Source: Crocinitomix sp. | GTDB taxonomy: Bacteria > Bacteroidota > Bacteroidia > Flavobacteriales_D > Crocinitomicaceae | Assembly (NCBI GenBank): GCA_020849935.1 | Contig: JADZFJ010000096.1 | Coordinates: forward strand, 1 to 11,173 | Length of the DNA stretch: 11,173 bases | Reading direction: 5' to 3' | Part shown: positions 8,937-11,173 of the stretch, one piece after another | Layout of the letters: each line of letters starts with the position of its first letter | Numbering within the stretch: the first letter of the stretch is position 1 | Notes under the pieces: model-generated | Told to the model about the DNA's origin: nothing | The model's input: only the letters and a program-made list of their open reading frames with translations | The model's database searches: none | Program-made: the position numbers and the translations under genes

Positions 8937-10310
8937 GTGAATTTTGATCAAATAAATAAAGTCCATTTTATAGGCATCGGAGGAATCGGAATGAGTGCCC
9001 TTGCGCGCTATTTTAAGAGTCAAGGTAAAGTAGTTTCAGGCTATGATAAAACAGAAACTGTGCTCACACAAAATTTGGTTGCCGAAGGGATTCATGTTTA
9101 TTATGTCGATCAAGGGGAATCGGTGTTGACTAACTTATCTCCCGAAGATACTTTGGTGGTTTATACACCTGCCATTCCTGCTGGCTTTCAAGAATTAAAT
9201 GTCTTGATGCAAAATGGGTTTTATGTCATCAAACGCGCCAAGGCATTGGGCATTATTTCAAGTGCTTTTGAAACTTTTGCCGTGGCGGGAACGCATGGAA
9301 AAACAACTACGAGTGCAATTTTGGCCCATGTCCTTTATTCAACACGAGAAAAATGTAATGCTTTTATCGGTGGAATTACCTCGAATTACAATTCAAATTG
9401 TCTAATTGATGCCGATGCGAAACGGGTCGTGGTGGAAGCGGATGAGATTGATCGGTCTTTTTTACAATTGATGCCAAATCACGCCATTATTACCACCATG
9501 GATTCGGATCATTTGGATATTTATGGAGACAGCGAACATTTACTTCAATCATTCAACGATTTTATTAACCTTGTTGATACCAGCGGGTGGGTATTTTTAA
9601 ATGCGAAACTCGATGTTTCCTCTTTTAAGTTTAACCACATCCATCGCCAAACTACGTATGGTTTTGCGCCGAATGCGGCTTGGCGAGGTGAGAATTTAAG
9701 GAACATCAACGGAAGGTTTTATTTTGATATTCATGCCAATGGGCATGTTTTTGAGGCGGTAGAATTTGGCTTGCCAGGAAAACACAATGCGGAAAATGCC
9801 TTGGCGGTTTTTGGTTTGTGTAAAAGTTTGGGAATCCCAGAAACTGAAATTCGGATTGCTTTCAAAACATTTAAAGGAGTTAAACGTCGATTTGATTTCC
9901 ACATTCGGCGCGATGATTTGGTGATTATTGATGATTATGCGCATCATCCAACCGAAATAACCGCATTTTTATCTTCACTCCGCGAAATTTATCCAACAAA
10001 AAAAATAACGACTGTTTTTCAACCACATTTGTTTAGTCGTACTAGAGATTTTATGCAAGAATTTGCCCGTTCGTTAGAATTAACAGACGAGCTTTTTTTG
10101 TTAGACATCTATCCAGCCCGTGAATTGCCGATGGAAGGAATTACTAGCAAAGTATTGTTTGACCAAATTCATTTAAAAGACAAACATCTCAGTTCAAAAG
10201 AAACCATTGTCGCAGATTTGCAAAAATCACCGAAAGAAGTATTGGTAATTGTCGGAGCTGGAGATATTGACACCTGTGTTTTACCAATTGTGAAGGCTTA
10301 TTCTGAATGA
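8937..10310 (+). CDS. murC: UDP-N-acetylmuramate:L-alanine ligase
   Basis: Cytoplasmic ATP-dependent Mur ligase that adds L-alanine, the first stem-peptide residue, to UDP-MurNAc. The 457 residues show GIGGIGMSALA (13-23, nucleotide-binding loop of the N-domain), the P-loop AGTHGKTTTS (117-126), EADEIDRSF (167-175), MDSDHLDIYG (188-197), KHNAENALA (282-290), RRFD (317-320), DDYAHHPTE (332-340), FQPHLFSRTRDF (361-372) and IYPARE (391-396). All are diagnostic for MurC rather than MurD, E or F. The start is GTG at 8937: an in-frame TGA at 8913 lies upstream with no ATG between, and the first internal Met is residue 19, inside the loop. It lies 26 bp after the natural end of murG. The stop overlaps the ftsQ ATG in an ATGA junction. 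Confidence 0.96.
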   Translation: MNFDQINKVHFIGIGGIGMSALARYFKSQGKVVSGYDKTETVLTQNLVAEGIHVYYVDQGESVLTNLSPEDTLVVYTPAIPAGFQELNVLMQNGFYVIKRAKALGIISSAFETFAVAGTHGKTTTSAILAHVLYSTREKCNAFIGGITSNYNSNCLIDADAKRVVVEADEIDRSFLQLMPNHAIITTMDSDHLDIYGDSEHLLQSFNDFINLVDTSGWVFLNAKLDVSSFKFNHIHRQTTYGFAPNAAWRGENLRNINGRFYFDIHANGHVFEAVEFGLPGKHNAENALAVFGLCKSLGIPETEIRIAFKTFKGVKRRFDFHIRRDDLVIIDDYAHHPTEITAFLSSLREIYPTKKITTVFQPHLFSRTRDFMQEFARSLELTDELFLLDIYPARELPMEGITSKVLFDQIHLKDKHLSSKETIVADLQKSPKEVLVIVGAGDIDTCVLPIVKAYSE

Positions 10311-11092
10311 AACGATGGCTTAAAAATACCATTTGGATCTGCTCCATTATTGCCGTAGCAATTGGGATGAGTTTTGTGAATTCTGCACAGAAACAAGTGG
10401 TGATGGGTTTGCCTATTGTCAAAATCGATCTGTATGAAGACATGCTGTTTCTAACAACAGATGATATTTTAAATCGCCTCATTGATCAGGATTTAATTGG
10501 GATTAATAAAAAGTATACCGAAATGGATTTGAATGAGATAGAGCAATTTTTGTCTCAACTTCCAGAAGTAAAAACGGTAGATGTTTACACCCATTTAGGA
10601 GGTGCATGGAATATCGACATTTCTTTGAGAAGACCCATTGCTCGGATCTTTAATTTAGACGGAAGTAGTTGTTATTTGGACAGTGATGGGACCCTTATGC
10701 CACTCTCTCCAAAATACACCGCGCACATTTTGGCCATCACAGGATATGTCAATGAAAAGGATCTAACGAAAGATGTAAACAAAATAATCAACAATGACAG
10801 TTTGAAAACTATTGAAATCCTCGATGATTTGTATGAAATATCGAACTATGTTTGTTCCGATGAATTCCTATCAGCTCAATTTATGGAAGTTCATGTGAAT
10901 CAATACAACGAATTTGAGCTGATACCAAGGGTTGGAAACCAACGGATTTTATTTGGAAAAGCAGTTGATATTGCTGGGAAATTTAAAAAGTTGGAAATTT
11001 TTTACTCTGAAGGATTAAGTAGAGCAGGGTGGGAGAATTATGATACGATTAACGTCATGTTTAAGAGCCAAGTTGTTTGTTCGAGAAGATGA
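10307..11092 (+). CDS. ftsQ: Cell division protein FtsQ
   Basis: Single-pass divisome protein that binds FtsL/FtsB and links early and late division proteins. The 261 residues have a short basic cytoplasmic start (MKRWLKN), one membrane segment (about 7-25) and a periplasmic part. Residues about 37-108 are compatible with a POTRA-like domain. They are followed by the FtsQ/DivIB pattern RRPIARIF (108-115), CYLDSDGTLMPLS (122-134), then a mixed beta domain. The end (YDTINVMFKSQVV, with Cys-Ser-Arg-Arg) has the look of complete Bacteroidota FtsQ proteins, so I consider it full length. The ATG overlaps the murC stop by four bases (ATGA), suggesting coupled translation. Sequence conservation is low in this family, so position between murC and the expected ftsA supports the call. 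ddl and murB, often found before ftsQ in proteobacteria, are absent. Confidence 0.9.
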   Translation: MKRWLKNTIWICSIIAVAIGMSFVNSAQKQVVMGLPIVKIDLYEDMLFLTTDDILNRLIDQDLIGINKKYTEMDLNEIEQFLSQLPEVKTVDVYTHLGGAWNIDISLRRPIARIFNLDGSSCYLDSDGTLMPLSPKYTAHILAITGYVNEKDLTKDVNKIINNDSLKTIEILDDLYEISNYVCSDEFLSAQFMEVHVNQYNEFELIPRVGNQRILFGKAVDIAGKFKKLEIFYSEGLSRAGWENYDTINVMFKSQVVCSRR

Positions 11093-11168
11093 GTGAAGAT
11101 AAACTAGAAATTAAAAGTGAATCGGGTAGTTAAAAGCAGGTTCGAGTCACACATTAAAAGGTAAATAT

Positions 11169-11173
11169 ATGTC
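11169..11173 (+). CDS. Possible start of the next gene, expected to be ftsA
   Basis: An ATG followed by TC closes the window. It is preceded by AAAAGG eight bases upstream (11156-11161), a weak purine-rich site, and an AT-rich stretch. In Bacteroidota the gene after ftsQ is normally ftsA, the actin-like FtsZ anchor. Only five bases are visible, so this is an inference from gene order and not a sequence-based identification. Confidence 0.3.

Noticed and set aside
11135..11153. GGTTCGAGTC resembles the T-arm of a tRNA
   Set aside because: The five bases before TTCGAGT (GCAGG) do not pair with the five after it (CACAC), and there is no acceptor or anticodon arm around it.
1..11173. Mobile element, CRISPR array, phage, toxin-antitoxin or other novel system
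   Set aside because: Almost every base is accounted for by conserved wall and division genes on one strand; no transposase, inverted-repeat ends, spaced repeats or unknown genes were seen.

Overview
The window is a stretch of the division and cell wall (dcw) cluster of a member of the Bacteroidota, most likely the order Flavobacteriales. I infer this from several points: the gene order, the AT-leaning composition, the absence of Shine-Dalgarno motifs before most starts, a FtsI with a C-terminal PASTA domain, a long-form MraY, and the Bacteroidota type of FtsL. All genes lie on the + strand. They are packed end to end, with either short overlaps or gaps of 30 bp or less, until the 76 bp gap after ftsQ. 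This looks like one operon running in from the left edge and out past the right edge.

The order is ftsL (5' end outside the window), ftsI, murE, mraY, murD, ftsW, murG, murC, ftsQ, and then probably the first codon of ftsA at the right edge. MurC, MurD and MurE add L-Ala, D-Glu and (by the DNPR motif) meso-diaminopimelate to UDP-MurNAc in the cytoplasm. MraY moves the phospho-MurNAc-pentapeptide onto undecaprenyl phosphate to give lipid I, and MurG adds GlcNAc to give lipid II. FtsW polymerises lipid II at the septum and FtsI cross-links it. FtsL and FtsQ are membrane scaffold and regulatory parts of the divisome. murF, murB and ddl, which sit in the dcw cluster of many proteobacteria, are not here.

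The one real anomaly is in murG. An in-frame TAA at 8713-8715 interrupts an otherwise perfectly colinear gene, with 64 further in-frame codons of MurG-like C-terminus before the natural stop at 8908-8910. Because murG is normally essential and single copy, a sequencing or assembly error is the most likely explanation, but a true nonsense mutation cannot be excluded from the sequence alone. Four genes (ftsI, murD, ftsW, murC) appear to start on TTG or GTG, with in-frame stops upstream that rule out ATG alternatives.

I found no mobile element, CRISPR array, RNA gene or phage gene, and nothing that looks like an undescribed system. No stretch of more than 300 bases lacks a gene.
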